Part shown: piece after piece, positions 51,145-61,244 of the stretch
Position numbering within the stretch: position 1 is the stretch's first letter
Layout of the letters: every line of letters begins with the position of its first letter
The notes under the pieces: generated by a model
Databases searched by the model: none
What the model saw: the letters and a program-made list of their open reading frames with translations, nothing else
What the model was told of the DNA's origin: nothing
NCBI GenBank assembly: GCA_913057245.1
Contig: CAJXNH010000015.1
Span: forward strand, 25,189-89,188
Direction: 5' to 3'
DNA length: 64,000 nucleotides
From: an uncultured Phaeodactylibacter sp.
GTDB taxonomy: Bacteria; Bacteroidota; Bacteroidia; Chitinophagales; Saprospiraceae
Position numbers and translations under genes: made by a program

Positions 51145-52524
51145 TTAAAAGAATAGGGGAATATAGAAAATACTTGCGATCGCAGTACCGATCAAAGCCA
51201 ATAAAGTTAGTATTAAGCCTGCAATTAGCATATCCTTCGCCTGCAAGAGCCCGGAACCGAAGGCAATCGCATTGGGCGGAGTACTCACTGGCAGCGCCAT
51301 AGAGGTAGAGCACATGATGGCGATAGCGATGGAGAACAGCAGTTCATTGCCAGGCAGGGAAACGGCAACCGGGATCAAGAGGTTGGCGGTAGCCGTATTG
51401 CTCATCACCGTGGTCATCACAGCTGCCATCAGGAGCAAAATGGCAAAGACGAACATAAAGCCCTGATCCATAGGTATGGCATGAGCGATAGTGTCGGTCA
51501 GCCCGCTTTCGTCCAGTACCACGCCCAGGCAGAGGCCGCCACCGAGCATGAAGAGGATGTCCCAGGAAATATTCCGGAAATCAGCTGTGTTGAGCAAGCC
51601 AATGCCGAAACTGATGACGATGCACAGGAGCCCCACAAATCCGGTACTAAGCCCTGTCATGCCACCGGTAAGCCATCCCAGAATGGTAAGGACGAAGATG
51701 ACCATAACTATCTTTTGCCTTACGGTAAAGTTATCTGCTGAAGCCGGGTCTTCATCTATGGTGATTTCAATTGTACCGGGAGGATAAAGCCGCAGCAGCA
51801 ATTGCCAAAGCGCCGCAAGCAGCAGTAGTAGCAAGGGGATGCTGATAACCATCCAAAGGGCGAAAGATATTTCTATGCCGGCCCGGTTGAGGTATTCCAT
51901 AGCGATGGCATTAGGTGGCGTACCAATAGGCGTACCCAGTCCGCCGATATTGCAGGCAAAGGGGATAGCCAGCGCAATAGCCTTAGAGAAGGTAGACCCA
52001 GCCGGGATTTGGAGAATTAGCGGGCCCACAATAGCAAACATCATTGCGGCCGTAGCCGTATTGCTCATCCACATAGACAAAAGGGCGGAAATAGCAATCA
52101 GGCCGAGGAGGACCCGTTCGGGCGCGCTGCCGGTCTTTTGAATCATCCAGTTGGCGATGCGCCTGGCCAGCCCGAACTTATTAAGCAGGGCAGAAAGCAC
52201 GAAGCCGCCCATGAACAGCAGGGTGATGTCTCCAAAGAAAGCCTGAAGGAAATCATCCTTTTGTGCATCCCTGCCCAGTCCATTGAGCACAGGGAGCAGC
52301 CAAAGCACACTCATAGCGAGTACGCCCAGGCTGGTAATGTAGAGGGGGACCGTTTCCGTAATCCATAAAAGTGCGGTGATCAAAAGAATGGTCAGCGCCA
52401 CAGATTCGCCTGGCCCAAGCCCTAAAACAGCCCGATACAGGCCGAATGAATGGGCCAATAAAAAGGCAATTGCAATGCTTAGTGCAGGCAAGTGAGGCCG
52501 GAGTCGTTGGAAAATCAGTTCCAT
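51145..52524 (-). CDS. SLC13/DASS-family sodium:anion symporter
   Basis: About 459 residues with 11 or 12 membrane helices. The family motifs S-N-T-A-T-A-A-M-M and, in the second half, M-S-N-T-A-T-A-N-L-L-I-P mark the two re-entrant SNT loops that bind substrate and sodium; G-T-P-I-G-T-P-P-N-A-I is also typical. The ATG at 52524 is chosen over a TTG 21 bp upstream. It imports dicarboxylates, sulfate or similar anions with sodium; the exact anion is not evident. Confidence 0.9.
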   Translation of the reverse strand: MELIFQRLRPHLPALSIAIAFLLAHSFGLYRAVLGLGPGESVALTILLITALLWITETVPLYITSLGVLAMSVLWLLPVLNGLGRDAQKDDFLQAFFGDITLLFMGGFVLSALLNKFGLARRIANWMIQKTGSAPERVLLGLIAISALLSMWMSNTATAAMMFAIVGPLILQIPAGSTFSKAIALAIPFACNIGGLGTPIGTPPNAIAMEYLNRAGIEISFALWMVISIPLLLLLLAALWQLLLRLYPPGTIEITIDEDPASADNFTVRQKIVMVIFVLTILGWLTGGMTGLSTGFVGLLCIVISFGIGLLNTADFRNISWDILFMLGGGLCLGVVLDESGLTDTIAHAIPMDQGFMFVFAILLLMAAVMTTVMSNTATANLLIPVAVSLPGNELLFSIAIAIMCSTSMALPVSTPPNAIAFGSGLLQAKDMLIAGLILTLLALIGTAIASIFYIPLFF

Positions 52525-52957
52525 CTCTATAGAATTAAGCGCCAATAATAGGTGATCTCACCGGAATGCCAAAGTTTACCCTGGCTGATATTTATCACTT
52601 TGAAAATGAGTGTGTTCTGTATTGTTTTTCCCTAAGGGGGATTTACCAACTATTGACGGGTGAATTGCCAATTTTATCGAAAAAAAACGAAGAGAAATGC
52701 AAGCCTGAGAAAATTTACTATATTTATCCCGCGACAAAAAACAGGGCATTATCACAAATCTACACCCCGGTTCATGCCCTTAAGCTTTAAAGTACACAAG
52801 AAAAATAGCGATTCATAAGGCAGGATACTGTTGGCTTTTTCAGTTCAGCAGTACTAAAGGTACATATACTACAGACGTATGTGTAGCTCAATTATTATGT
52901 CAAAGTGGCTTATGCCGCAATGCTTTGCATTCATTAGTTCATTAAACTCAAAATTGT
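52525..52957. other. 433-bp AT-rich gap upstream of susC
   Basis: Holds the divergent start regions of the SLC13 gene and susC. A 74-codon plus-strand frame (52566-52790) exists but is not protein-like. TATATTTA near 52720 is a possible -7 element. No hairpin or repeat stands out. Confidence 0.4.
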
Positions 52958-55828
52958 ATGAATTACGCTACAAAGTTCAGCATGCTGCTGGCTTTGCTGT
53001 TCACTACTGCAACAGCAATGGCTCAGTTCAATGTGACTGGCAACGTAACCGATGGGAGTGGGGAACCTCTGATTGGGGTTTCTATCATTGTCAAAGGTTC
53101 CACAACGGGTACCGTTACTGATTTTAACGGTGATTTCAACCTAAATGTTAAAGGGGAGCGTGCAGTCCTGCTGTTCTCCTACACCGGCTTTGCCTCCCAG
53201 GAAATAGAGGCCACTCCGGACAACAACCGTCTGAGTGTTACCCTGGAAGAAGACATTGCCGACCTTGAAGAGGTAGTGGTGACGGGCCTGGCCTCAGGCG
53301 TGAAACGCTCTAACCTGGCCAACAACGTATCCACCATTTCGAGCCAGGAACTTACCGAGGTGACCACTCAGCAGACGATTGATGGCGCCTTGTACGGTAA
53401 AATGACCGGCGTAAACATCATTTCCAGCTCTGGTGCGCCCGGTGGTGGTATTGCCATGCGCCTGCGGGGTATTTCCTCCCTGACGGGCAACAACCAGCCG
53501 CTGTTTATTATTGATGGGGTCTACATCAGCAATGCGGAAATCCCGAGTGGTTTGCGTTTTGCTTCCGGTGCGAACTCCGGCTCTGAGGAGAATGCTTCCA
53601 ACCGTCTGGCTGACCTGAACCCTGAAGATATTGAAAGCATCGAGGTCCTGAAAGGCGCTTCTGCCGCTGCCATCTATGGTACCCGCGCCAACGCCGGTGT
53701 GGTCATCATCACGACCAAGCAGGGGCAGGCGGGTAAAACCAAAGTACGCTTCGAGCAGGACTTTGGTGTGAACACCATTCAGCGTTTCGTAGGCCGTCGT
53801 CAATACACGGCAGATGAGGTGGAAGAAGCCTTTGGTCCGGATGAGCGGGCTCGTTTCGAGCGAGCCGTAGCAGATGGTGAAGTGTTTGACTACGAGCAGG
53901 AGATTTATGGCAATGACGGTTTCATAACAGATTCCCGTTTGTCCATCTCCGGTGGTAATGAGAAAACGACCTTCTACTTCAACACCAGCTACCGGGATGA
54001 GGAAGGTATTATTGAAAATACTGGCTTTGAGCGCTTCTCCATGCGTTTGAATGTGGACCACCGCATTTCTGATAAGATCAAAATGGGCGTTAATGCCAAC
54101 TACATCAACTCTTTTGCGAGCCGGAGCTTTACCGGTAACGAAAACGAGGGTGGCCTTAGCTACGGTTACAACCTGGCATTTACACGCGACTGGGTGAACC
54201 TGTTCCCGGATGCGCTGGGCAACTACCCGACGAACCCTAATGCGGCAGGTAACCCTATTTTTGTTCGCGATAATACCTGGAACGAAGAGCGTAATAACCG
54301 CTTCATTTCCGGTGCCAATATGGAGATCAATCTTTATCAGACCGACCGTACGATCTTTAAGCTGACGGGTAATGTAGGTATCGACTTCCTACAGAACGAG
54401 ACGTCCGTTTATGTGCCGGAAACCCATCAGGCTCAGGCGGGTGGCAATAACGGCTTTATTGGCGAGGGCCGCAATGGTTTGCTGAACTACAACTATCAGG
54501 CATTTGCCGTGCTGGATCACTACACCGAAAGCAATATCAATTTTAACACACAGGTAGGGGTGACTTACCTCAATTTCGACCGTGATCTGGTTCTCAACCG
54601 GGCCACACAGCTGATTCCGGGACAGACGAACCTGCAGAACTCTGGTGCACAGCAAATCAGCCAGGCTTTGGCTACAGAAGAAGACTTTGGTTTTGTTGCT
54701 CAGGAGCAAGTCAACTGGGACGACAAAATCATTGGTACTGTAGGTATCCGCTTTGACAAGTCGAGCCTGAATGGTGACCCCAATCAGTTTTTTGCCTTCC
54801 CACGGGCATCGCTGGCGGTCAACGTAGCTAACTTTGACTTCTGGAGCATCAATAGCATGAACCAGTTTAAGCTGCGCGTGGCTTACGGTGAGACAGGAAG
54901 CAGTGCCTCCTTTAGGTCGCTGTTTACGACGCTGGCTTCCACCAATATTGGCGGACAGGTTGGTATCCGCGCAGGTGGCAGTCTTGGTGATCCAACTCTG
55001 GAGCCGGAAACGTCTCAGGAACTGGAATTCGGTGCTGACTTTGGTATCCTGAACAACAAGCTGAACCTCGGCGTAACTTACTACATTCGCGATGTGGAGA
55101 ACCTGCTTTATGAGTTTGACATCCCATCATCAAGCGGCTGGGCAGATGAAACCCGTAGCGATTTCGACCTTCGTAATCAGGGGCTTGAGCTACAGCTGGG
55201 CTTTACTCCGGTCAACCGTGATAAGTTCCAGTGGAATTCTACTGTCAACTACTGGTACAACCGTTCGGAAGTGACCCGCCTGGGCGTGCCGCCATTTGTT
55301 CCGACCGGTGTTGCTTTTGGTCTGGGGCTGGGCACCTTCTTTATTGAGGAAGGAGAGCCTATCACACAGCTGAAAGGAAGTGGTGCAGAAGGGCCTGAAA
55401 CGATCGGTGATGTGGAGCCTGACTTCCAGTTGGGCTGGTTCAACCAGATTAAGATTGGCAAAAACATCGATTTTACCTTCCTGACCCACTGGAAAGAGGG
55501 CGGCGATGTACTGAACCTGTCCCGCCTGCTGACGAACCTCGGTGGTACCACCCCTGAGGAATACGATGATCTGGTCGGTTTTGTGGAGGATGCTTCTTAC
55601 TTCCGTCTGCGTGAGGTTGGTTTGTACTACACACTGCCTAAGTTCAGCAATACCCTCAGCCGTCTGCGTGTTGGTGTCTCAGGCCGTAACCTGCTTACGC
55701 TAACTGACTACAGTAGCTACGACCCTGAAGTGTCCACCAAAGGAACGACGGGCCTGTCTACAGGCATTGAGGTAACGCCTTTCCCAAGTACGCGTCAGGC
55801 CTATTTCCACATTACTGCTGAATTTTAA
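52958..55828 (+). CDS. SusC/RagA-family TonB-dependent outer-membrane transporter
   Basis: A 956-residue SusC-like protein. A signal peptide is followed by a carboxypeptidase-regulatory-like domain (about 20-100, N-V-T-G-N-V-T-D-G-S-G-E-P-L), the plug domain with L-E-E-V-V-V-T-G and L-R-G-I-S-S-L, and a 22-strand barrel ending in A-Y-F-H-I-T-A-E-F. It pairs with the SusD 45 bp downstream to take up a macromolecular nutrient by TonB. No glycoside hydrolase or peptidase gene adjoins, so the substrate cannot be inferred. Confidence 0.95.
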   Translation: MNYATKFSMLLALLFTTATAMAQFNVTGNVTDGSGEPLIGVSIIVKGSTTGTVTDFNGDFNLNVKGERAVLLFSYTGFASQEIEATPDNNRLSVTLEEDIADLEEVVVTGLASGVKRSNLANNVSTISSQELTEVTTQQTIDGALYGKMTGVNIISSSGAPGGGIAMRLRGISSLTGNNQPLFIIDGVYISNAEIPSGLRFASGANSGSEENASNRLADLNPEDIESIEVLKGASAAAIYGTRANAGVVIITTKQGQAGKTKVRFEQDFGVNTIQRFVGRRQYTADEVEEAFGPDERARFERAVADGEVFDYEQEIYGNDGFITDSRLSISGGNEKTTFYFNTSYRDEEGIIENTGFERFSMRLNVDHRISDKIKMGVNANYINSFASRSFTGNENEGGLSYGYNLAFTRDWVNLFPDALGNYPTNPNAAGNPIFVRDNTWNEERNNRFISGANMEINLYQTDRTIFKLTGNVGIDFLQNETSVYVPETHQAQAGGNNGFIGEGRNGLLNYNYQAFAVLDHYTESNINFNTQVGVTYLNFDRDLVLNRATQLIPGQTNLQNSGAQQISQALATEEDFGFVAQEQVNWDDKIIGTVGIRFDKSSLNGDPNQFFAFPRASLAVNVANFDFWSINSMNQFKLRVAYGETGSSASFRSLFTTLASTNIGGQVGIRAGGSLGDPTLEPETSQELEFGADFGILNNKLNLGVTYYIRDVENLLYEFDIPSSSGWADETRSDFDLRNQGLELQLGFTPVNRDKFQWNSTVNYWYNRSEVTRLGVPPFVPTGVAFGLGLGTFFIEEGEPITQLKGSGAEGPETIGDVEPDFQLGWFNQIKIGKNIDFTFLTHWKEGGDVLNLSRLLTNLGGTTPEEYDDLVGFVEDASYFRLREVGLYYTLPKFSNTLSRLRVGVSGRNLLTLTDYSSYDPEVSTKGTTGLSTGIEVTPFPSTRQAYFHITAEF

Positions 55829-55873
55829 TGAGGTCATACCGACCAATTGTTGAACTAAAAAGGAAACATTCCT

Positions 55874-57181
55874 ATGAAAAATATAAATCTGATCATAAGC
55901 ACATTATGCCTGCTGGTCCTTGGTGCCTGTACCATCGACGAGCAGTTTGATCCCAACGCGCCTAGTGTGAGCGCTATTCTTTCCGAGGCAGAGCCTAATG
56001 AGCTGGACCTCTTGGTCTACGGGGCAGAAGCCCGGATGCGTACGGCCTGGGACACGTATATTACCTCCACGGGGTCAGTCGCCCGGGAGCTATATCTGTT
56101 TGATGCAGACCCTCGTAATACAGAGGACCTGCTGGGCAAAGAAGGGCGCAGCCTGGATAATAACACCTTTTACCTTACTGCGCCATGGGGGACCCGCTAT
56201 CAGGTAGTGAAAAACGTAAACCTGCTGCTGGAAGCGCTCCCCAATGCTCAGGGGGCTTCTGAAGCAGAGCTTGCCGGCTACCGTGGCTATGCAAGAACCG
56301 TTAAAGCACTGATGTTCCTGCAGGAGCTCATGCGCCTCAACGATAACGGCATTCGTGTGGATGTCGCTGATCCGGAAAACCTGGGGCCATTTGTCAGCAA
56401 AGCAGATGCTTTCACTGAAATTTTCAGCCTTCTGGACGATGCTTATGATGATCTTCAGGGTGCCGAATTCCATTTTACACTCTCGGCAGGCTATGCCGGT
56501 GGCTTTGACACACCGGAAGGTTATGCTGAGTTCAACCGTGCCATAGCAGCCCGTGCGGCTACTTACGCTGAGCAGTACGGTCAGGCGCTCAGCTATCTGG
56601 AAGATTCCTTCCTGGACCTGGATGGCGATATTGCCGTTGGGCCGGAAATGATCTTCAGCACCGCTTCCGGTGATGTACTGAATCCGGTATTCAAAATTCC
56701 AGGGCAGAGCGGCGACCAAATTATTGTCCACGACTCCTACATCGAAGATATCCGGGAAGGCGATATGCGGATGTCCAAGTTCCGCCCACGGGTTGATGCT
56801 ACTTCTCAGGACGGGCTAAACGGTACGCACGAAACGGCTTTGTACGAGTCTGCACTTTCCCCAATCGATATTATTCGCAACGAGGAGCTGATCCTGATTT
56901 ATGCAGAGGCCAGTATTCAGGAGGGCAACCTTGATGATGCAGTGACGGCACTGAACGTGATCCGCAATGCACATGGATTGGGTGATTATGACGGCGATGT
57001 TAACCGCGATGCACTGATCGAAGAGATGTTGTACAACCGCCGCTACTCTTTCTGGGCGGAAGGGCACCGTATGTTCGACCTGCGCCGCTATGGTTTGCTG
57101 AATGCGGATAACCTGCCGATTGACCGGCCTGGTGATCAGGTATTCCAGCAGTTCCCGATTCCGCTCAATGAGAATCAGTAA
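55874..57181 (+). CDS. SusD/RagB-family nutrient-binding lipoprotein
   Basis: A 435-residue SusD-like lipoprotein with lipobox L-V-L-G-A-C. The helical TPR-like scaffold and the C-terminal signature (R-N-A-H-G-L-G-D-Y, then R-Y-S-F-W-A-E-G-H-R-M-F-D-L-R-R) are diagnostic. It forms the lid over the SusC barrel on the cell surface. It is the second gene of the pair and ends with a hairpin terminator. Confidence 0.94.
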   Translation: MKNINLIISTLCLLVLGACTIDEQFDPNAPSVSAILSEAEPNELDLLVYGAEARMRTAWDTYITSTGSVARELYLFDADPRNTEDLLGKEGRSLDNNTFYLTAPWGTRYQVVKNVNLLLEALPNAQGASEAELAGYRGYARTVKALMFLQELMRLNDNGIRVDVADPENLGPFVSKADAFTEIFSLLDDAYDDLQGAEFHFTLSAGYAGGFDTPEGYAEFNRAIAARAATYAEQYGQALSYLEDSFLDLDGDIAVGPEMIFSTASGDVLNPVFKIPGQSGDQIIVHDSYIEDIREGDMRMSKFRPRVDATSQDGLNGTHETALYESALSPIDIIRNEELILIYAEASIQEGNLDDAVTALNVIRNAHGLGDYDGDVNRDALIEEMLYNRRYSFWAEGHRMFDLRRYGLLNADNLPIDRPGDQVFQQFPIPLNENQ

Positions 57182-57215
57182 TTGACAAGCAGGCGTCTTA
57201 AGCGCTAATTGCAGT

Positions 57216-57260
57216 ATGCCCCGGGAGCGAAACAACCGCTTTCGGGGCATTTGTATTTTT
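57216..57260 (+). terminator. Terminator of the susCD pair
   Basis: ATGCCCC...GGAGCG pairs with CGCTTTC...GGGGCAT (57216-57250), followed by TTTGTATTTTT. Confidence 0.75.
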
Positions 57261-57335
57261 ATACGTTGCCTGCGCTGAAACTGACCGTTCCGTAAAGCTT
57301 CCTTTCAAGCGGGCTGCACTTATGGCAGATTGTTC

Positions 57336-57343
57336 TATCTTTG
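57336..57343 (+). promoter_or_regulatory. Probable -7 box upstream of the T9SS type B gene
   Basis: TATCTTTG, a perfect TAnnTTTG, 140 bp upstream of the ATG at 57483; the -33 element is weak. The 130-nt leader between it and the gene contains GTC/GAC-type short complementary segments but no clear riboswitch. Confidence 0.4.
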
Positions 57344-57482
57344 CCTGTACTACAGCAACAAATCAAATCTCCAATCTTTATTACCCCGGTCAGCCTTAAA
57401 TCAATTTCCAGGTATTGGAAACGGGCGGTCTGATCTATGGGACCGGACTCCTTGTGCTTTTTTTCCGAAAAAATGAATCGCT

Positions 57483-60131
57483 ATGAATATTCGCTTAGCA
57501 GGTTTTGGTCTCTTTTTGCTGCTGTTTGGAAGGATAGGTTTTGCTCAGGATTGTGATAATTTCACCATCACGGTATCAGCGGACACCACACTGTGTACGC
57601 CTGGCGAGCCAGTGCCGGTTGCTGCTTCTTTTTCTACTACTCCATTTAATGTTCAGTGGTCACCCGGTGCCGGGCTGGCTGACCCCTCGGCTGCTGTAAC
57701 AACTGCAACGCCGGCAACGACCCAAACCTATACCATCACCGCACAGGCCATAGGTGAGAATCTCATTTTCAATGGCGACTTTGCGCTGGGCAATGTAGGG
57801 TTCACTACCGATTACGGGCAGGGTAGCGGTGGGCCAAACGGGCCCCTGCATAACGAAGGCGAATACCTGATTAGTAATAACCCGATGTCTACCCACGAAG
57901 ACTTTGCGCCCTGCGGTGACCACACCACCGGCAACGGCAATATGATGGTGGTGAACAGCTCTGATCAGCAAAACGATGTCTGGTGTCAGGTGGTGAGCGT
58001 AACGCCCGGCACGGACTATGCCTTTTCGGCCTGGGTCGCTTCGGTGACTACCGAAAACCCTGCGAACCTGCAGTTCTCCTTCGATGGGGTTTTGTTGGGC
58101 AATACCGCAGCAGCCACCCCGGTTACCTGCGAGTGGGTGCCCTTTTACGCCACCTGGAATTCGGGGGGCGCCACTGATGTGGAAATTTGTATCACCAATG
58201 TCAACAGTGAGTCTACAGGCAACGACTTTGCACTCGATGACATCAGCTTCGGGCCGGTTTGTGAAGCCACTGCGGAGATGACCGTTACGGTGGGAGAAAC
58301 GCCGGCCCCGGTACCCTCTGTAGATTGTGAAGCAACCACGAACAGCATACTCTTGTCCTGGTCGCCTACGATGGGGGCAAGCACTTACCAAATGGATGTG
58401 CTCGACGGGCCGGTAGGGACCTTCACTTCCGATACGACTTACCTGATCGAAGGGCTGACCGGGAATCAGCCGGTCAATTATGAGCTGTTTGCGGTGTCAG
58501 CAGCTGGTTGTGTTAGCGACGTGTTTTCTGGTTCGTGTATAACGCTGGAATGCCCGGATTACCTGTTGGAGCTCGAAGGGGCAACCGAAATTTGCGAAGG
58601 GTCGCCTCTGGAACTGGCCCTGTTGATTGAGACAGAAAGTCCGGGCCCTTTTACAGTGGAGTACACTTATAATGGGCTCGCGAATACCCTTCCGGGGCTG
58701 CAAGCCGGGATGAACACCTTGTCTGTGCCGGTTCCCGGCAGCGGGAGCATCGCCATTTCCAGCTTTTCTGACAGTAGCGCCCCGGCCTGCACTTACGATG
58801 GCTCCTTTCCGGCTCTGGATTTTACTGTCGTGCCATTTCCAGCCGCTGGGGTGGGGAAGGACCTGGACTTTTGTGCGGCACTGGACAGCTTGTTAGACCT
58901 GAACGCCATTTTGGCGGGAGCTGACGCAGGCGGGACATGGGCGGTTACCGGAGGGGATGTGCCCGTTGGTGCCCTTAATGCATCCACCGGACAATTAAAC
59001 CTGGCGCAGCTGGCCACACCGGGAGCGGTTCAAATTGCCTACCTGCAGAACAATGGGGTTTGCCAGCCGGATTCTGCCTTTTTCAATCTGGATATTCTTC
59101 CAATTCCTGTAGTGGAAACCGGTGGGCCGTACAGCCTCGACTGCGATAGGGAGGAGGTCGTTATTGGCAGTCCCGCTATGACTGGGTTTGCTTATGCATG
59201 GACCCCCCTGAACGGGGGCGTACTTTCTGATATCGGCATCGCTAACCCCATTGCCTCGGAAGCGGGCGATTACGTGCTGGAAGTTACGAATACGAGCACC
59301 GGATGTGCCAATGCCGACACTATAACTGTAGCCGACAACCGCGCTACCCCTGAATTGGTCGTCAGTGTCACTAATCCGGGCTGCACGCCAGATGGTACAG
59401 GAAGTCTAAGCGTGGATAGTGTTATTGGTGGGCAAGCGCCCTATTTGTTTGGCTTAAATGACCAACCGTTGCAGCAGTCTCCGTCGTTTGCGGGGCTGGA
59501 AGCGGGAAGCTACAGCCTCCGTGTTCAGGATGGCGGTGGCTGTGAAGGCGTTACGCTATTTGACTTAGAATCTGAGGCTCCGGCAGGTTTCCGGCTGTTC
59601 TCACCCGGGCAGGGCGCTGAGCCCATCATTATCCCGGGCGATTCTATAGACTTGGTAGCGCAACCGCTGGATGCAGGTACGGAGCTGCCCGATAGTTTGG
59701 TTTGGAATCCGGCAGTATGCCAGGGTTGTGCAACGGTGCGGGTGAGCCCGGACCGCACCACCACCTACACCGTTACCGGCCTAACAAGTGATGGCTGCAC
59801 GGTTACCGCAAGCATCACGGTGGAAGTGAATAATGAGGAGCGGATTTACGTGCCTACTGCGTTTTCCCCCAATAACGATGGCATTAATGATGTGCTCCGG
59901 CCCTACGCCGGCCCTGAATTTGTCCGGGGTGTCAGCTTCCGCGTTTTCAACCGCTGGGGCAGCCTGGTTTACGAAGCAAGCGATTTCCAGCTTTCTGCCA
60001 GTCAGTTGGGGTGGGAAGGCTTGTATAAAGGGGAAACAGCTCCGGCAGGTGTCTACGGGTATCATTTGGTGCTGGAACGAGGCAATGGCATCACCGTTGA
60101 GCGGTCAGGCGAAGTGAATTTGATCCGGTAG
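57483..60131 (+). CDS. Large T9SS type B (gliding motility-associated C-terminal domain) surface protein
   Basis: An 882-residue exported protein. Signal peptide at 1-20. A carbohydrate-binding-like beta domain spans about 85-260 (G-E-N-L-I-F-N-G-D-F start, D-D-I-S-F-G end, as in DUF642/CBM-type folds). Several PKD or Ig-like domains follow. The final 90 residues (I-Y-V-P-T-A-F-S-P-N-N-D-G-I-N-D ... F-N-R-W-G-S-L-V-Y-E) are the gliding motility C-terminal (CHU_C) type B sorting domain. Surface adhesion or substrate binding is likely. It lies after susCD but behind its own promoter. Confidence 0.88.
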   Translation: MNIRLAGFGLFLLLFGRIGFAQDCDNFTITVSADTTLCTPGEPVPVAASFSTTPFNVQWSPGAGLADPSAAVTTATPATTQTYTITAQAIGENLIFNGDFALGNVGFTTDYGQGSGGPNGPLHNEGEYLISNNPMSTHEDFAPCGDHTTGNGNMMVVNSSDQQNDVWCQVVSVTPGTDYAFSAWVASVTTENPANLQFSFDGVLLGNTAAATPVTCEWVPFYATWNSGGATDVEICITNVNSESTGNDFALDDISFGPVCEATAEMTVTVGETPAPVPSVDCEATTNSILLSWSPTMGASTYQMDVLDGPVGTFTSDTTYLIEGLTGNQPVNYELFAVSAAGCVSDVFSGSCITLECPDYLLELEGATEICEGSPLELALLIETESPGPFTVEYTYNGLANTLPGLQAGMNTLSVPVPGSGSIAISSFSDSSAPACTYDGSFPALDFTVVPFPAAGVGKDLDFCAALDSLLDLNAILAGADAGGTWAVTGGDVPVGALNASTGQLNLAQLATPGAVQIAYLQNNGVCQPDSAFFNLDILPIPVVETGGPYSLDCDREEVVIGSPAMTGFAYAWTPLNGGVLSDIGIANPIASEAGDYVLEVTNTSTGCANADTITVADNRATPELVVSVTNPGCTPDGTGSLSVDSVIGGQAPYLFGLNDQPLQQSPSFAGLEAGSYSLRVQDGGGCEGVTLFDLESEAPAGFRLFSPGQGAEPIIIPGDSIDLVAQPLDAGTELPDSLVWNPAVCQGCATVRVSPDRTTTYTVTGLTSDGCTVTASITVEVNNEERIYVPTAFSPNNDGINDVLRPYAGPEFVRGVSFRVFNRWGSLVYEASDFQLSASQLGWEGLYKGETAPAGVYGYHLVLERGNGITVERSGEVNLIR

Positions 60132-60139
60132 CCCGTTAG

Positions 60140-61198
60140 CTAACTCCCCTTTTTGAGGGTGAACCCAAAAGTAGAGCCCAGGCCCGGCGTACTCCGCACG
60201 TTGATGGTCTGCTTGTGCGCCTCAATGATGTGCTTTACAATGGACAAGCCCAGGCCCGAACCGCCACGCTCCCGGGAACGGCTTTTGTCCACCCGGTAGA
60301 AGCGGTCGAAAACGTGGTTGAGGTGCTTTTTGGGGATGCCCAGCCCATTATCCGCGACTTCGATGAGGATGTTGCCGTCCATATCGTAGAAGCCGATGCG
60401 GGTACGGCCATTTTCCTCACCGTACTTGATGGAATTGCTTACCAGGTTGGTAAGTACCTGACGGATGCTCTCCCGGTCAGCCTGTACCTTAAAGCTTTGG
60501 GAAGCCCCGTCCTTAAATTCCAGGGTGATGTTCCGCTGTTTGGCTTTGAATTCCAGGTCTTCAAAGACTTCTGCCGCCAGGGCGTAGATGTCGAAGCTTT
60601 GAATTTCCAGCATGAGTTCGCCTGATTCGAGGCGGGAGATGGCTTCCAGGTCTTCTACGATAATATGCAGGCGCTCCAGGTTTTTGGCGGCTTTTTTGAG
60701 AAAGGTGGTGTTAACGTTCGGGTCTTCCAGTGCGCCATCGAGGAGGGTATGCAGATAGCCCTGAATATTGAAAATAGGCGTTTTGAGTTCGTGGGAGATG
60801 TCGCCAACAAAGTTGCGGCGGTACTCCGCCCAGGCTTTGTACTTGTCCAGTTCTTCCTGTTGTTGTTCGGCCCACTCTGCGACTTGTTTCTCTACCTCAT
60901 CAATGATATTTTCGCGTACATCGATGTTTTTATTTTTTTCCTGCGGGGAGACTTTGTGCTTGTGGATGGTTTTGTAAATGAGTTTAATCTTGCGGTAGAT
61001 GTACTTGCGCAGGTAAAAGATGGTAATCAGGTAAGCAGAAGCGAACAGGGCAATGCCAAGCAGCGCCAGGGTAAACATCCAGGTGAGCTCAAAGCGGGCA
61101 CGCAACACCTCAAGCACTCCCCAGACCAATAAGGAGGAGGCGGTGATGTAAAGCGCCACAATTTGTGCGATCTGCTGTGGGGTGGGGTTTTTTAGCAT
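60140..61198 (-). CDS. PhoR-like sensor histidine kinase
   Basis: A 352-residue membrane kinase. Two helices (about 12-34 and 41-62) leave almost no periplasmic domain, so the signal is probably sensed in the membrane or by a partner. A coiled coil precedes the HisKA box with His about 136 in I-S-H-E-L-K-T-P, then N-L-V-S-N-S-I-K-Y, D-N-G-L-G-I-P and G-G-S-G-L-G-L-S of HATPase_c. It follows the response-regulator gene by 46 bp on the same strand and is likely its cognate kinase. Confidence 0.92.
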   Translation of the reverse strand: MLKNPTPQQIAQIVALYITASSLLVWGVLEVLRARFELTWMFTLALLGIALFASAYLITIFYLRKYIYRKIKLIYKTIHKHKVSPQEKNKNIDVRENIIDEVEKQVAEWAEQQQEELDKYKAWAEYRRNFVGDISHELKTPIFNIQGYLHTLLDGALEDPNVNTTFLKKAAKNLERLHIIVEDLEAISRLESGELMLEIQSFDIYALAAEVFEDLEFKAKQRNITLEFKDGASQSFKVQADRESIRQVLTNLVSNSIKYGEENGRTRIGFYDMDGNILIEVADNGLGIPKKHLNHVFDRFYRVDKSRSRERGGSGLGLSIVKHIIEAHKQTINVRSTPGLGSTFGFTLKKGS

Positions 61199-61244
61199 TC
61201 GTTTGTCTTATGTTTGATGGGATTACGATATAGCTGTACCGGGG

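Noticed and set aside
52566..52790. 74-codon plus-strand frame upstream of susC
   Set aside because: Composition is not protein-like, it overlaps the likely SLC13 and susC promoter region, and no motif or signal is present.
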